Source of the DNA: CAZVJU01 sp964627195
GTDB lineage: Bacteria; Patescibacteriota; Microgenomatia; UBA8517
Reading direction: 5' to 3'
Length of the DNA stretch: 14,987 nucleotides
Assembly (NCBI GenBank): GCA_964627195.1
Contig: CAZVJU010000028.1
Span: forward strand, 1-14,987
Numbering within the stretch: the first letter of the stretch is position 1; every line of letters begins with the position of its first letter. Below are positions 14,078-14,987 of the stretch, one piece after another. The notes beneath the pieces are model-generated. The model was not told the DNA's origin, ran no database searches, and saw only the letters and a program-made list of their open reading frames with translations. A program made the position numbers and the translations under genes.

Positions 14078-14770
14078 TTACTCCAAGATATGTTTTCTCA
14101 AACTCTTGAAAATTGCATCAAAAACTGCCACATCAGAGGTTGCAGGCAAGTTCAAGTTAATCACGTAGCCCAATTTGAGGCCAACAGGTTCTTTCAATGA
14201 AGGTTGTGGAGCCGTGGGTTCCACCTTCTGTTCTAACTCACTCACCTCGATTTGCTCCTCTTCCTGTGAAGCACCCTCATCAAATTTAGCGAAGCTTCTC
14301 AGGGCTTTAAATGAGCCTACTATGGTTTTTAGAGTCTTAGATTTAGAATCCAACCCGGTAGCTTGAACTATTACACCCTCCAATTCTTTATCATTAAGAT
14401 CGTGTACATACTCATTGATTTCATATAAGGCCGGATAGCCCTTTTTTACGGCTCTTGCGGCTGCCTTGGGCCGAAGAGCTTCGTTCCTAAACTCTTTATA
14501 TAAATCTGTGGGTGTCCCGTCGCTATTCAAAAAGCCTGTCCTCTTAAGGAAAGGGATAACTGGCTTGGGGGATCCGCCCTTAAGATTTAATTTAGTAGAC
14601 AAGAAATCTTGAGTAAATCTTTCTGGTGTCGGAGCAGTTTGAATACGTTCAAGTGCCTTTGTAATTGCCCCATACGCATTAACATAAGGTATGGGGATAG
14701 AAATTGTATGTTTCTCTTTTTGAACTGGGGCCGGTTTTATATCCGCATCCTTGTTGTCAGTTGGTTCCAT
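14078..14770 (-). CDS. DUF5343-family protein, partner of the HEPN protein
   Basis: This 230-residue soluble protein matches what I know of the DUF5343 family. The N-terminal ~23 residues are disordered and charged. A helical domain spans about 24-165, with YGAITKALERI (33-43), FLKRTGFLNSDGTPTDLYKEF (74-94) and LYEINEYVHDLNDKELEGV (115-133). An acidic Gln/Glu-rich linker (about 168-198) leads to a short C-terminal beta-alpha element, LGYVINLNLPATSDVAVFDA, ending SLRKHILE. The function of the family is not established. The winged-helix-like arrangement of GFLN-DGTPTDLY suggests DNA or protein binding, so an antitoxin or sensor role beside the HEPN protein is reasonable inference. The gene has its own promoter and heads the three-gene unit. 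ATG 14770 is well placed. Confidence 0.78.
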   Translation of the reverse strand: MEPTDNKDADIKPAPVQKEKHTISIPIPYVNAYGAITKALERIQTAPTPERFTQDFLSTKLNLKGGSPKPVIPFLKRTGFLNSDGTPTDLYKEFRNEALRPKAAARAVKKGYPALYEINEYVHDLNDKELEGVIVQATGLDSKSKTLKTIVGSFKALRSFAKFDEGASQEEEQIEVSELEQKVEPTAPQPSLKEPVGLKLGYVINLNLPATSDVAVFDAIFKSLRKHILE

Positions 14771-14784
14771 AGCTGTGTACCAGC

Positions 14785-14814
14785 ATTGTACCTCAATCTT
14801 GGGTCTAGAATCAA
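14785..14814 (-). promoter_or_regulatory. Sigma70-type promoter of the DUF5343-HEPN unit
   Basis: On the minus strand TTGATT (14814-14809) and TACAAT (14790-14785) are 18 nt apart. The -10 box ends 14 nt before ATG 14770, so the leader would be only about 7 nt. GGTAC occurs as a direct repeat around the -10 box (GGTAC, 6 nt, GGTAC), which could serve autoregulation. Confidence 0.62.
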
Positions 14815-14932
14815 CCCTTTATGGAGATCTGCGGAATCTCGAGCGTGCCGTCCGAATGTTTGACTAAAGAACAGCGTTTTTGAAGGAAAGATTGATATAT
14901 TCGAGGCACCTCGGTCAGCGGGTGTCCTATTT
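14815..14932. other. Intergenic stretch between the promoter and repeat copy 6
   Basis: I find no convincing gene in these 118 bases on either strand. Apart from the left-hand extension of repeat copy 6 (TGTCC and ATTT just before 14933), nothing recognisable is present. Confidence 0.5.
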
Positions 14933-14987
14933 GGCTGAGCATACCGCTCTAGTACCTAATTGTCCCATATGTTTGCGTCTAACTTCA
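14933..14987 (+). repeat. Dispersed boundary repeat, copy 6 (long form, cut by window edge)
   Basis: GCTGAGCA (14934-14941) has G in place of the first T of the usual arm. ACCGCTCTAG (14943-14952) and AATTGTCCCA (14958-14967) follow. Similarity to copy 1 continues through GTCT (14977-14980) and CTTCA (14983-14987), with a one-base shift. It marks the right border of the DUF5343-HEPN unit. Confidence 0.8.

Noticed and set aside
451..14987. Repeat copies as CRISPR repeats or insertion-sequence terminal inverted repeats
   Set aside because: Spacing is irregular (0.4-10 kb), whole genes lie between copies, all copies face the same way, and no transposase, cas gene or target-site duplication is seen.

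Overview
The window looks like a piece of an AT-rich genome from the Patescibacteria (Candidate Phyla Radiation), perhaps the Microgenomates side. This is an inference from gene content, from the near absence of Shine-Dalgarno sites, and from -10 boxes that sit 6-7 nt before start codons. TGA ends several genes (stops at 1391, 6456 and 7301), so the lineage reads UGA as stop and not as glycine. No rRNA, tRNA, CRISPR array, transposase or integrase is visible.

Layout. (1) Positions 1-448, minus strand: the start of a hypothetical gene that runs off the left edge. (2) Positions 600-7301, plus strand: seven tightly packed genes, with gaps of 0-9 nt or 1-4 nt overlaps, behind one clear sigma70-type promoter. 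They encode a GT2 glycosyltransferase, a GT-like protein, an FAD oxidoreductase of the GlpA type, a class V aminotransferase of the PhnW type, a nucleotidyltransferase, a GT-B glycosyltransferase and a second GT2 enzyme. This is a surface-glycan operon. Its three middle genes could make and activate an amino-alkyl decoration (aminoethylphosphonate, serinol phosphate or similar). (3) Positions 7309-9405, minus strand: a small unknown protein followed by a two-domain ABC-F ATPase. Divergent from them, at 9537-10469, is an APH/choline-kinase-fold phosphotransferase. (4) Positions 10529-14770, minus strand: accessory genes. These are a polytopic membrane protein with a channel-like C-terminus, two small unknown proteins, and a three-gene unit of DUF5343 protein, Swt1-type HEPN RNase-like protein and membrane-anchored coiled-coil protein.

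The most unusual structure is a dispersed repeat whose left arm is TGCTGAGCA. Six copies lie in the same orientation at about 451, 10479, 11882, 12477, 12916 and 14933. They fall exactly between minus-strand gene units, so region 4 reads as an array of gene cassettes. At two copies the next start codon begins exactly 2 nt after the repeat. At one copy the previous gene's TAG stop lies inside the repeat. The two outermost copies share extra homology beyond the core. I do not recognise the repeat as an integron attC, dif site, CRISPR repeat or insertion-sequence end, and no recombinase is in view. The DUF5343-HEPN-coiled-coil unit bounded by two copies is a good candidate for a mobile defence or toxin-antitoxin-like module.
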